From Scatosoma sp964504025 (lineage in GTDB: Bacteria; Bacillota; Clostridia; Christensenellales; Borkfalkiaceae): a stretch of DNA of 13,968 nt. Location: contig CAZDCO010000032.1 in the NCBI GenBank assembly GCA_964504025.1, positions 1 through 13,968 of the forward strand, written 5' to 3'. This document shows, in pieces, positions 7,307 through 13,968 of the stretch; within the stretch, counting starts at the first letter, position 1; each line of letters begins with the position of its first letter. The translations under genes and the position numbers were made by a program. The notes beneath the pieces were generated by a model. That model was not told where the DNA came from. It did no database searches and saw only the letters and a list, made by a program, of their open reading frames with translations.

Positions 7307-8500
7307 TTATACCAGCTTAAACCCTGCTTCGACGAGCGCGTTCTTGATCTGCTCGATATGCGCAAAGTTTCTCGTTTCCAAAATGATACGCAAATAGCAA
7401 CCGTTGACGTCCGAGCCCTCGTTTGCACGCTCGTGGTGCACCGAAGTTACGTTGCCGCCCAAATCGGCTATGATCCGCGACACGTTCTTCAACTGCCCCG
7501 GTTTATCCATCAACTCTAAGGTGAGTTGGCAATTCCGTCCCGACATCAACAAGCCGCGCTTGATGACGCGCGAGAGTATCGTAACGTCGATGTTGCCGCC
7601 CGAAAGTACGCACACCGCCTTTTTGCCCTGCAAGTCCACTTTATGGAACATCGCCGCCGCCACCGCAACCGCGCCTGCGCCCTCGGTAACGAGTTTATGC
7701 TGTTCCATCAACGCCAAAATCGCCGCGGAAATTTCGTCGTCCGACACCGTTACGATGCCGTCCACGTATCGGCTGCAAATATCGTACGTCAAATCGCCCG
7801 GTTTCTTCACCGCGATACCGTCGGCAATCGTCGCCACGGACGGCAATTCTTCAACCTGACCGTGCTCCACCGCGTTCTTCATGGACGGTGCGCCCGTCGC
7901 TTGCACGCCGTAAACGCGAATACGAGGGTTGATCGTTTTCAGCGTATACGCGATACCGGAGATCAGTCCGCCGCCGCCGATCGGCACCAACACGGCGTCC
8001 ACGTCGGGGAGTTGTTCCACCAACTCCAACGCGATCGTTCCCTGACCGGCAATGACGTCCTCGTCGTTGAACGGGTGAATGAACGTGTACCCCTTTTCGT
8101 CGCGCAATTCCAACGCCTTTTGATAGGCGTCGTCGTACACGCCCTCGACCAAACACACTTCCGCGCCGTAACTCTTCGTGGCTTCCACTTTGGAAATGGG
8201 TGCGCCGTCGGGAAGGCAAATGACCGCCTTGATTCCGTTCTTTTGCGCCGCCAACGCCACGCCCTGCGCGTGATTGCCCGCCGAACAAGCAATGACGCCG
8301 CGCGCCTTTTCTTCGGCGGATAACCGCGTCATTTTATAATACGCACCGCGTACCTTGAACGAGCCTGTAATTTGCAAATTTTCCGTCTTCAAGTAGAGAT
8401 CCGCACCCTCGCACAACTTCGGCGCGTGAATGACGTCCGTCTTTCTAACGACGTCTTTTAAGGCGTTTCTCGCCCTGTATACGTTATCTATCGTGAGCAT
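7307..8500 (-). CDS. ilvA: Threonine ammonia-lyase (threonine dehydratase) with ACT domain
   Basis: This PLP enzyme converts L-threonine to 2-oxobutanoate and ammonia, the entry step of isoleucine synthesis. From the ATG at 8500 it has 397 residues, the length of the short form with one C-terminal ACT domain. The PLP lysine is K49 in GSFKVRGA; ACSAGNHAQGVA is the substrate-side loop; GGGGLISG binds the PLP phosphate; LSGGNID is the C-terminal cofactor motif. Residues ~325-397 (LTLELMDKPGQLKNVSRIIA onward) are the ACT domain, expected to sense an amino acid such as isoleucine. A frame extension to 8602 would overlap the upstream ATPase gene and lacks homology; AGAGG about 7 bases before the ATG at 8500 fits. 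Catabolic TdcB-like enzymes share this layout, but the operon with ilvD and leuBCD and the following ridA points to biosynthesis. Confidence 0.95.
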   Translation of the reverse strand: MLTIDNVYRARNALKDVVRKTDVIHAPKLCEGADLYLKTENLQITGSFKVRGAYYKMTRLSAEEKARGVIACSAGNHAQGVALAAQKNGIKAVICLPDGAPISKVEATKSYGAEVCLVEGVYDDAYQKALELRDEKGYTFIHPFNDEDVIAGQGTIALELVEQLPDVDAVLVPIGGGGLISGIAYTLKTINPRIRVYGVQATGAPSMKNAVEHGQVEELPSVATIADGIAVKKPGDLTYDICSRYVDGIVTVSDDEISAAILALMEQHKLVTEGAGAVAVAAAMFHKVDLQGKKAVCVLSGGNIDVTILSRVIKRGLLMSGRNCQLTLELMDKPGQLKNVSRIIADLGGNVTSVHHERANEGSDVNGCYLRIILETRNFAHIEQIKNALVEAGFKLV

Positions 8501-8537
8501 ACCGTTACCTCTTTCGTCTTTCTTTTTCTCGCCGCTC

Positions 8538-9725
8538 TCACCGCAAACTTGCGATGAACTGTTCGGCGCATCTTGCCGAGCGGTTGCCCTTGCGCAACGC
8601 AAACGCTTCCGCTTCGATTTCCAACTGCTTCTCTTCCATCGTTACGCCGTACTTTTCCGCCAACGTTTTGACGATTTCCAAATACAACGCCTTGTTCGGT
8701 TTGGAGAACAATACGACCAATCCGAACCGTTCGGACAACGATAAAATTTCTTGTAACGTGTCGTTTCTATGCACGTCGTCTTCGTTATCCCGATCTCCGA
8801 AACTCTCCTTGATAATATGCCGACGGTTGCTCGTCGCGTAGATGACGGCGTTATCCGCTTTCGCGCTCGCCGAGCCTTCCAACGCCGCTTTGAGCATACT
8901 GAAATTGTCGTCGCTCTTGTTGAACGCCAAATCGTCGATAAAAATGATAAACTTCAAGGGGTTGCCGCTGATTTTCGCCATGACGAGAGGGAGTAGAGAG
9001 AGCTGATCCTTTCGCAACTCGATCAACCGCACGCCCTCGCCGAAAAATTCGTTCGCCACCGCCTTGACCGTGGACGATTTTCCCGTGCCTGCGTCGCCGC
9101 ACAACAATACGTTGGCGGCAGGTCTGCCCTCCACGAACGCACGCGTGTTCTCCACGACTTTCGCGCGCTCGTCCTCGTAGCCGATAAAGCAATCCATGCC
9201 GATTTTATCCGCCGATACGATCGGTTCGATTTGCTTATCGTCCGACAGGCGGAACATACCGCAAGAAGAAAAGATCCCGTACCCGTGTTTATGCAAATTT
9301 TGCAACCGTTCGCGATACAGACTACCCATGTCCGTGATCACGCTATCGAAGGCAGGAATTTCCTCCGACGCCCTACCCATGTCCGCGGCGAAATCTTCCG
9401 TCGTGAGCGAGGCAAGCGCGGAAAACGCGCACAACTCCCGTTCCGCCGAACGCCGCACACACTCGGCGACTTCTTCACCTCGCGCCGCCGCTTTGATATA
9501 TACGTTTTCGTCCTCCAATACCAGTTTGCTTACGCACGCGGACAAATTGCCGCCGCCCTCGTAAACGAGTGCCGCGAACGCCGCGTACGCGCGACTCTTT
9601 TCGGACGGTTCGTCCGCACGGATATACCTATCCAAAGCGCGCAACAACGGCTTTTCCGTTACGCCGTAAAATACGCCGCTGAGGCATACGTTTTCGTATA
9701 CCGCACGCAAAGCTTCCCTTTCCAT
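8538..9725 (-). CDS. DUF815-type AAA+ ATPase, role unknown
   Basis: This 395-residue protein fits the uncharacterised bacterial DUF815 ATPase family (PF05673 type). Residues 1-160 are a helical N-terminal region without recognisable motifs. The ATPase domain begins near the family-typical segment DCFIGYEDERAKVVENTRAF (178-197). Walker A is GDAGTGKSS (210-218), Walker B FIIFIDD (260-265 region), sensor 1 YATSNRRH (296-303), followed by an acidic DRDNEDD stretch (311-317), and a C-terminal GNRSARCAEQF (380-390) in the sensor-2 area. No membrane segment or signal is seen. The start lies 4 bases after the leuB stop and the end 37 bases before ilvA, all in one direction, so it is co-transcribed with the branched-chain genes. 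No reaction or partner is known; a chaperone or remodelling role is only a generic AAA+ guess. Confidence 0.9.
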   Translation of the reverse strand: MEREALRAVYENVCLSGVFYGVTEKPLLRALDRYIRADEPSEKSRAYAAFAALVYEGGGNLSACVSKLVLEDENVYIKAAARGEEVAECVRRSAERELCAFSALASLTTEDFAADMGRASEEIPAFDSVITDMGSLYRERLQNLHKHGYGIFSSCGMFRLSDDKQIEPIVSADKIGMDCFIGYEDERAKVVENTRAFVEGRPAANVLLCGDAGTGKSSTVKAVANEFFGEGVRLIELRKDQLSLLPLVMAKISGNPLKFIIFIDDLAFNKSDDNFSMLKAALEGSASAKADNAVIYATSNRRHIIKESFGDRDNEDDVHRNDTLQEILSLSERFGLVVLFSKPNKALYLEIVKTLAEKYGVTMEEKQLEIEAEAFALRKGNRSARCAEQFIASLR

Positions 9726-9729
9726 AGGT

Positions 9730-10800
9730 TTACACTCTCTCCATAATTTTATCGGTCATTTCCGTCGTCGTCAAGGCAGGCGCGCCGTGCGCCAAGTCCG
9801 CCGTGCGATACCCCTCGTTCAAGACGTCGTCCACCGCCGCGACGATTGCGTTCGCCGCCTCGCTTTCGTTGAACGCGTATAAGAGCATCATCGCCGCCGA
9901 CAGAATCGTAGCGATCGGATTCGCCTTGTTTTGTCCTGCAATATCGGGCGCGGAACCGTGAATCGGCTCGTACAAACCGCGCGTACCGTCGTTCAAGGAC
10001 GCCGAGGGCAACATACCGATCGAGCCCGTAATTTGCGACGCTTCGTCCGATAAAATATCCCCGAACATATTGCTCGTTACCACCACATCGAATTGCGACG
10101 GGTTTCTCACGAGCTGCATCGCCGCGTTATCCACCAACATATCGTTCACCTCCACGTCGGGATATTCCGCCGCGATTTCGTGCACGATCTTTCTCCACAA
10201 CCGCGACGTTTCCAAAACGTTCGCCTTGTCGATACTCGTCAATTTCTTTCTGCGCTTTCTCGCCGTTTCAAACGCCACGCGCACGATCCGTTCGATCTCC
10301 ATACGGCTGTAACTTTCGGTATCGTACGCCTCTTCGCCGTACTTCCCCTCGCGATAACCGCGCTCGCCGAAGTAGATACCGCCCGTCAACTCGCGTACGA
10401 TCATAATATCGAAGCCGTTTTCCACGATATCCGCGCGCAGGGGGCAATCGCCCTTCAACGCAGGGTACAGCTTGGCAGGACGCAGGTTGGTAAACAAGCC
10501 CATCGCCTCGCGAATCCCCAACAACGCCTTTTCGGGACGAATATTGCCAGGCAAAGCGTCCCATTTCGGACCGCCCACCGCGCCGAGCAACACGCTGTCC
10601 GAAGCCAAACAACCTGCCACCGTTTCGTCGGGCAGGGGCTTACCGCACGCGTCGATCGCAGCGCCGCCGATCAAATAGGGAGTGAACGCAAACTCGATCC
10701 CGTACTTCTTGCCCACCGCTTCCAATACGCGCACCGCGCTATCCACGATCTCGGGACCGATTCCGTCGCCGCGTAACAAACCTATCGAATATTTCTTCAC
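9730..10800 (-). CDS. leuB: 3-isopropylmalate dehydrogenase
   Basis: LeuB oxidises and decarboxylates (2R,3S)-3-isopropylmalate with NAD+ to 2-oxoisocaproate, the third stage of leucine synthesis, as a cytoplasmic homodimer. Conserved parts are LLRGDGIGPEI near the start, the substrate-arginine region NIRPEKALLGIREAMGLFTNLRPAK, VRELTGGIYFG, DKANVLETSRLWRK, the metal site MLVDNAAMQL and TSNMFGDILSDEAS, and the NAD-binding HGSAPDIAGQNKANPIAT. I place the start at GTG 10800 (356 residues) rather than ATG 10809 (359). AAGGAGG at 10816-10810 directly touches that ATG, which is not workable, but is 9 bases from the GTG. The gene follows leuD by 19 bases and precedes the ATPase gene by 4. Confidence 0.96.
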   Translation of the reverse strand: MKKYSIGLLRGDGIGPEIVDSAVRVLEAVGKKYGIEFAFTPYLIGGAAIDACGKPLPDETVAGCLASDSVLLGAVGGPKWDALPGNIRPEKALLGIREAMGLFTNLRPAKLYPALKGDCPLRADIVENGFDIMIVRELTGGIYFGERGYREGKYGEEAYDTESYSRMEIERIVRVAFETARKRRKKLTSIDKANVLETSRLWRKIVHEIAAEYPDVEVNDMLVDNAAMQLVRNPSQFDVVVTSNMFGDILSDEASQITGSIGMLPSASLNDGTRGLYEPIHGSAPDIAGQNKANPIATILSAAMMLLYAFNESEAANAIVAAVDDVLNEGYRTADLAHGAPALTTTEMTDKIMERV

Positions 10801-10809
10801 GTCTACCAT

Positions 10810-10816
10810 CCTCCTT
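10810..10816 (-). promoter_or_regulatory. Ribosome binding site that decides the leuB start
   Basis: AAGGAGG is a full-strength Shine-Dalgarno site. It abuts the ATG at 10809 with no spacer, and lies 9 bases from the in-frame GTG at 10800, so the GTG is the likelier start. Confidence 0.7.
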
Positions 10817-10819
10817 CGT

Positions 10820-11314
10820 TTAGCGAATATCGCCCTTTTGGATAGAGGGCACTAAACCGCCGTTCGCGATAATCTTTTGGATAAATTCGGGGAACGGTTG
10901 CGTCGCGAACGATTTTCCCGAAGTGCGGTTATAAATGACGCCGTTATCCAAGTCCGCCTCGACGACGTCCCCGTCCACAATGCCTTCGACGGCTTCGGGG
11001 CACTCCACGATCGCCAAGCCGATGTTGATCGCGTTGCGATAGAAAATGCGCGCGAACGATTTGGCAATGACGAGCGAAACGCCGCTCTCCTTGATGGCGA
11101 TGGGCGCGTGTTCTCTCGACGAACCGCAACCGAAGTTGTACCCTGCCACCATTACGTCCCCGTCCTGCACCCTTGTCGTGAACGTCTTGTCGATGTCTTC
11201 CATACAATGGGAAGCCAGCTCCTTCTTGTCGATCGTATTCAAATACCGTGCGGGAATGATGACGTCGGTATCGACGTTATCCCCGTATACGAGTGCTTTT
11301 CCTTGAAATTTCAT
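10820..11314 (-). CDS. leuD: 3-isopropylmalate dehydratase small subunit
   Basis: LeuD is the small swivelling-domain subunit that completes the LeuCD isomerase, which turns 2-isopropylmalate into 3-isopropylmalate. From the ATG at 11314 it has 164 residues, the usual size of the short (clostridial/archaeal) form. MKFQGKALVYGDNVDTDVI opens with the substrate-binding NVDTD motif; YLNT follows; AGYNFGCGSSREHAP is the conserved active-site loop; SFARIFYRNAINIGL is also typical. A frame extension to 11368 would enter leuC and lacks homology. AAGGAG six bases before the ATG fits. It begins 10 bases after the leuC stop, as expected for subunits made in equal amounts. Confidence 0.97.
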   Translation of the reverse strand: MKFQGKALVYGDNVDTDVIIPARYLNTIDKKELASHCMEDIDKTFTTRVQDGDVMVAGYNFGCGSSREHAPIAIKESGVSLVIAKSFARIFYRNAINIGLAIVECPEAVEGIVDGDVVEADLDNGVIYNRTSGKSFATQPFPEFIQKIIANGGLVPSIQKGDIR

Positions 11315-11324
11315 ACTCTTCTCC

Positions 11325-12587
11325 TTATTCCAACGCGTTCGGATCGGCAATCTTGCCGGCGATCGCACTCGCCGCCGCCACCGCAGGCGAAGCCAAATAC
11401 ACTTCCGATTTCACGTCGCCCATACGTCCGACGAAGTTACGGTTCGTCGTTGCCACGGCGCGTTCGCCTGCCGCCAAAATGCCCATATAACCGCCCAAAC
11501 ACGGTCCGCAAGTGGGGGTAGATACGACGCAGCCTGCCTCGATAAATATCTTCAACAAGCCGTTTTCCATCGCGCGCAAATAGATATCCTGCGTCGCAGG
11601 GATTACGATCGCGCGTACCCGTTTCGCCACCTTTCTGCCCTTCAAGATAGAAGCCGCTTCTTCCAAGTCTTTATAATGTCCGTTCGTACACGAACCGATC
11701 ACGACTTGGTCTATTTTCACGTCGCCGATCTCGTCGAACGTCTTGGTGTTTTCGGGCAGGTGAGGGAAGGCAACCGTCGAACGGATCGTACTCAAATCGA
11801 TCTCGTACGTTTCGTCGTATACGGCGTCCTCGTCCGCTTTATACACGGTATACGGGCGGTTGCAACGCTCGTCCACGTACGCCGTCGTTTGCTCGTCCAC
11901 CTCGAAAATGCCGTTCTTCGCGCCGGCTTCGATCGCCATGTTGGAAATGGTCAAACGATCGAATACGCTAAGTGCTTTCACTCCCTCGCCGACGAACTCC
12001 ATCGATTTATACAACGCGCCGTCCACGCCGATCTTGCCGATAATATGCAAAATGACGTCCTTGCCCGACACGTATTTGTTCAGTTTGCCTTTGAGCACGA
12101 ATTTGATCGCGGAAGGCACTTTGAACCAAGCCTTTCCCGTCGCCATGCCGCACGCCATATCGGTAGAACCCACGCCCGTCGAAAACGCGCCGAGTGCGCC
12201 GTAGGTACAGGTATGCGAGTCCGCGCCGATTACGACGTCGCCGGGCGCAACCAAGCCCTTTTCGGGTAGGAGTGCGTGCTCGATACCCATTCTACCCACG
12301 TCGTAGAAGTGCGTAACGTCGTGCGCGTCGCAAAAATCGCGGCACATTTTACATTGCACGGCTGCCTTGATGTCCTTGTTGGGTGCGAAGTGATCCATGA
12401 CCATCGTAACTTTGTCTTTATCGTACACCTCTTTCGCACCGATACGATCGAATTCCCGTATCGCCACGGGCGAAGTAATGTCGTTGCCGAGTACTCGATC
12501 CACGTCTACGAGAATCAACTGCCCTGCCGACACTTCCTTTAACCCTGCGTGCGCCGCAAGGATTTTTTGCGTCATCGTCATTGCCAT
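11325..12587 (-). CDS. leuC: 3-isopropylmalate dehydratase large subunit
   Basis: LeuC carries the [4Fe-4S] cluster of isopropylmalate isomerase, an aconitase-family hydro-lyase of leucine synthesis. The 420-residue length marks the shorter clostridial/archaeal branch (relatives include homoaconitase-type subunits) rather than the ~465-residue enterobacterial type. Cluster ligands are C300 (VIGSCTNG), C360 and C363 (TPTCGPCLGG). Substrate and structural motifs include MDHFAPNKD (64-72), IGADSHTCTYGALGAFSTGVG (120-140) and the FVGRMG segment near 385-390. Homoaconitase is the alternative function, but leuD and leuB directly downstream support isopropylmalate. AAGGAAG lies about 9 bases before the ATG; the start is 18 bases after the ilvD stop. 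Confidence 0.96.
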   Translation of the reverse strand: MAMTMTQKILAAHAGLKEVSAGQLILVDVDRVLGNDITSPVAIREFDRIGAKEVYDKDKVTMVMDHFAPNKDIKAAVQCKMCRDFCDAHDVTHFYDVGRMGIEHALLPEKGLVAPGDVVIGADSHTCTYGALGAFSTGVGSTDMACGMATGKAWFKVPSAIKFVLKGKLNKYVSGKDVILHIIGKIGVDGALYKSMEFVGEGVKALSVFDRLTISNMAIEAGAKNGIFEVDEQTTAYVDERCNRPYTVYKADEDAVYDETYEIDLSTIRSTVAFPHLPENTKTFDEIGDVKIDQVVIGSCTNGHYKDLEEAASILKGRKVAKRVRAIVIPATQDIYLRAMENGLLKIFIEAGCVVSTPTCGPCLGGYMGILAAGERAVATTNRNFVGRMGDVKSEVYLASPAVAAASAIAGKIADPNALE

Positions 12588-12605
12588 AATCGTCCACTTC
12601 CTTTT

Positions 12606-13968
12606 TTATTCGCTCACGACGTTGATAATCGCGCCCTTGTCCGCCGAGCTGACTTGCTCGCTGTATCTCTTCAAATAGCCGCTGACTTTCTTCTTCTTGA
12701 TCGGCATACTCGCCTTGCGACGCGCAAGTTCCTCGTCGGAAATTTTCCATTCGATTTTGTAATTCGGAATGTCGATCGCGATCATATCGCCGTCGCGAAC
12801 GTAAGCGATCGGACCGCCCGAAACGGCTTCGGGGGAAACGTGCCCGATCGACGCGCCGCGCGTCGCGCCCGAAAATCTACCGTCGGTGATCAACGCTACG
12901 TCCTTATCCAAGCCCATACCAGCAATCGCGGAGGTGGGAGAAAGCATTTCACGCATACCCGGACCGCCGGCAGGACCCTCGTAACGGATCACGACGACGT
13001 CCCCTTTGACGATCTTGCCTGCGTAAATGGCGGCGATACATTCCTCCTCGCTTTCAAACACTTTGGCAGGCCCTTCGTGCACGAGCATTTCCGTCGCCAC
13101 CGCCGCCCGTTTGACGACGCAGCCGTCGGGCGCGAGGTTGCCTTTCAACACCGCGATACCGCCCGTCTTGCCGAACGCGTTTTCAGGTTTGCGAACGACG
13201 TCCTCGTCCAAATTGACGACGCCTTCCAAATTTTCCTTCATCGTCTTGCCCGTGCAAGTCATCACCGAAGTATCCAACAAGCCCAAGCCTTCCAACTCCT
13301 TCAAAACGGCGTATACGCCGCCTGCCTCGTTCAAGTCTTCCATGTACGTCGGACCTGCAGGCGCGAGGTGGCATAAGTTCGGCGTTCTTTCGCTGATTTC
13401 GTTGACTTCGTCCAAGTTGAACGGTACGCCGCATTCGTTTGCAATCGCAGGCAAGTGCAACATACTGTTCGTCGAACAACCGAGTGCCATGTCCGCGGTG
13501 ATTGCGTTTTTGATTGCCGCCGCCGTCATAATATCGCGCGGACGAATATTCTTTTTCACCAACTCCATTACCTGCATACCCGCGTGCTTTGCCAACTCGA
13601 TACGGGAGGAGTACACGGCAGGAATCGTACCGTTGCCGCGCAAACCCATACCCAACACTTCTGTCAGACAGTTCATCGAATTTGCGGTATACATACCCGA
13701 ACACGAACCGCACGTCGGGCATACTTTGCGTTCGTATTCGCAAAGCTGTTCTTCGTTGATTTTGCCTGCGGTATACGCGCCGACGGCTTCGAACATACTC
13801 GACAGCGAACGCTTCTTACCGCCCACTTTACCTGCGAGCATCGGTCCGCCGCTGACGAACACGGTGGGAATATTCAACCGCGCCGCCGCCATCAACAGCC
13901 CGGGCACATTCTTGTCGCAGTTGGGAATCATCACCAAGCCGTCGAACCCGTGCGCGAGCACCATGGCT
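12606..13968 (-). CDS. ilvD: Dihydroxy-acid dehydratase, C-terminal part (cut by window edge)
   Basis: IlvD is the iron-sulfur, Mg2+-dependent dehydratase shared by valine and isoleucine synthesis; it makes 2-oxoisovalerate (also the leucine precursor) and 3-methyl-2-oxopentanoate. About 453 residues are visible and the frame stays open to the window end, so roughly 100 N-terminal residues of the usual ~555 are missing. The ATG at 13964 is internal: it lies in the conserved AMVLAHGFDGLVMIPNCDKN stretch. Cluster and active-site motifs are IPNCDKNVPG (cysteine ligand, and the lysine next to the metal), CPTCGSCSGMYTANSMNCL, LGCSTNSMLHLPA and, near the C-terminus, TDGRFSGATRGASIGHVSPE with the catalytic serine. 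It is the first visible gene of the operon; any leader or attenuator lies upstream, outside the window. Confidence 0.97.
   Translation of the reverse strand, partial: AMVLAHGFDGLVMIPNCDKNVPGLLMAAARLNIPTVFVSGGPMLAGKVGGKKRSLSSMFEAVGAYTAGKINEEQLCEYERKVCPTCGSCSGMYTANSMNCLTEVLGMGLRGNGTIPAVYSSRIELAKHAGMQVMELVKKNIRPRDIMTAAAIKNAITADMALGCSTNSMLHLPAIANECGVPFNLDEVNEISERTPNLCHLAPAGPTYMEDLNEAGGVYAVLKELEGLGLLDTSVMTCTGKTMKENLEGVVNLDEDVVRKPENAFGKTGGIAVLKGNLAPDGCVVKRAAVATEMLVHEGPAKVFESEEECIAAIYAGKIVKGDVVVIRYEGPAGGPGMREMLSPTSAIAGMGLDKDVALITDGRFSGATRGASIGHVSPEAVSGGPIAYVRDGDMIAIDIPNYKIEWKISDEELARRKASMPIKKKKVSGYLKRYSEQVSSADKGAIINVVSE

Noticed and set aside
7526..8323. 265-codon plus-strand frame opposite ilvA
   Set aside because: It lies wholly antisense to a well-supported enzyme gene, has no ribosome binding site, and its arginine/histidine-rich product is typical of reading the reverse of GC-rich codons.
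8501..8602. 34-codon N-terminal extension of IlvA
   Set aside because: It overlaps the end of the ATPase gene in another frame, is unlike any threonine dehydratase N-terminus, and the ATG at 8500 has a ribosome binding site.
11315..11368. 18-codon N-terminal extension of LeuD
   Set aside because: It overlaps the end of leuC; the MKFQGKALVYGDN start at 11314 matches the family and has AAGGAG at the right distance.
12549..13376. 275-codon plus-strand frame opposite leuC/ilvD
   Set aside because: Antisense shadow of ilvD; Arg/His-rich composition, no recognisable motif. The 197-codon frame at 11676 and the 227-codon frame at 10093 are rejected for the same reason.

Overview
The window looks like ordinary chromosome from a bacterium of the Firmicutes/Clostridia type. 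The evidence is strong AAGGAG-type ribosome binding sites, tightly packed single-direction operons, a UMF1-type permease, a 420-residue LeuC of the clostridial/archaeal kind, and a uvrB-uvrA operon. Base composition is balanced to slightly GC-rich with many CG dinucleotides (judged by eye). This suggests an uncultured or less-studied clostridial lineage, but no marker here fixes the taxon.

Layout from left to right. (1) Positions 1-2910 hold a minus-strand nucleotide-excision-repair operon, uvrB followed by uvrA (uvrA is cut by the window edge). It has a near-consensus promoter with palindromes in and next to it. (2) Positions 2934-3290 hold a small minus-strand gene for an unrecognised protein with one C-terminal membrane helix. 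(3) Positions 3500-5702 hold a plus-strand pair: a zinc-dependent phospholipase C-like protein and an Atg22/UMF1-type permease that overlap by 4 bases, closed by a strong terminator. (4) Positions 5780-6703 hold a plus-strand aldo/keto reductase with its own terminator. (5) Positions 6704-6875 are gene-free and hold an 84-bp palindromic repeat element. (6) Positions 6876-13968 hold a long minus-strand operon transcribed ilvD, leuC, leuD, leuB, a DUF815-type AAA+ ATPase gene, ilvA, ridA, and then a terminator. The largest gap inside it is 37 bases.

How the genes work together. The long operon covers the common dehydratase of valine/isoleucine synthesis (IlvD), the isomerase and dehydrogenase of leucine synthesis (LeuCD, LeuB), and the threonine dehydratase that feeds isoleucine synthesis (IlvA). 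RidA follows at once and clears the reactive enamine/imine that IlvA releases. Acetolactate synthase, ketol-acid reductoisomerase, isopropylmalate synthase and the operon's leader lie outside the window, if present nearby. The AAA+ gene inside this pathway operon has no known role there and is the most notable neighbourhood feature.

No CRISPR array, phage, transposase, tRNA, rRNA or clear riboswitch was seen. I do not see strong evidence for a wholly new system. The observations most worth checking are the embedded AAA+ ATPase, the phospholipase/permease pair, the repeat element, and the palindromes at the uvrB promoter.
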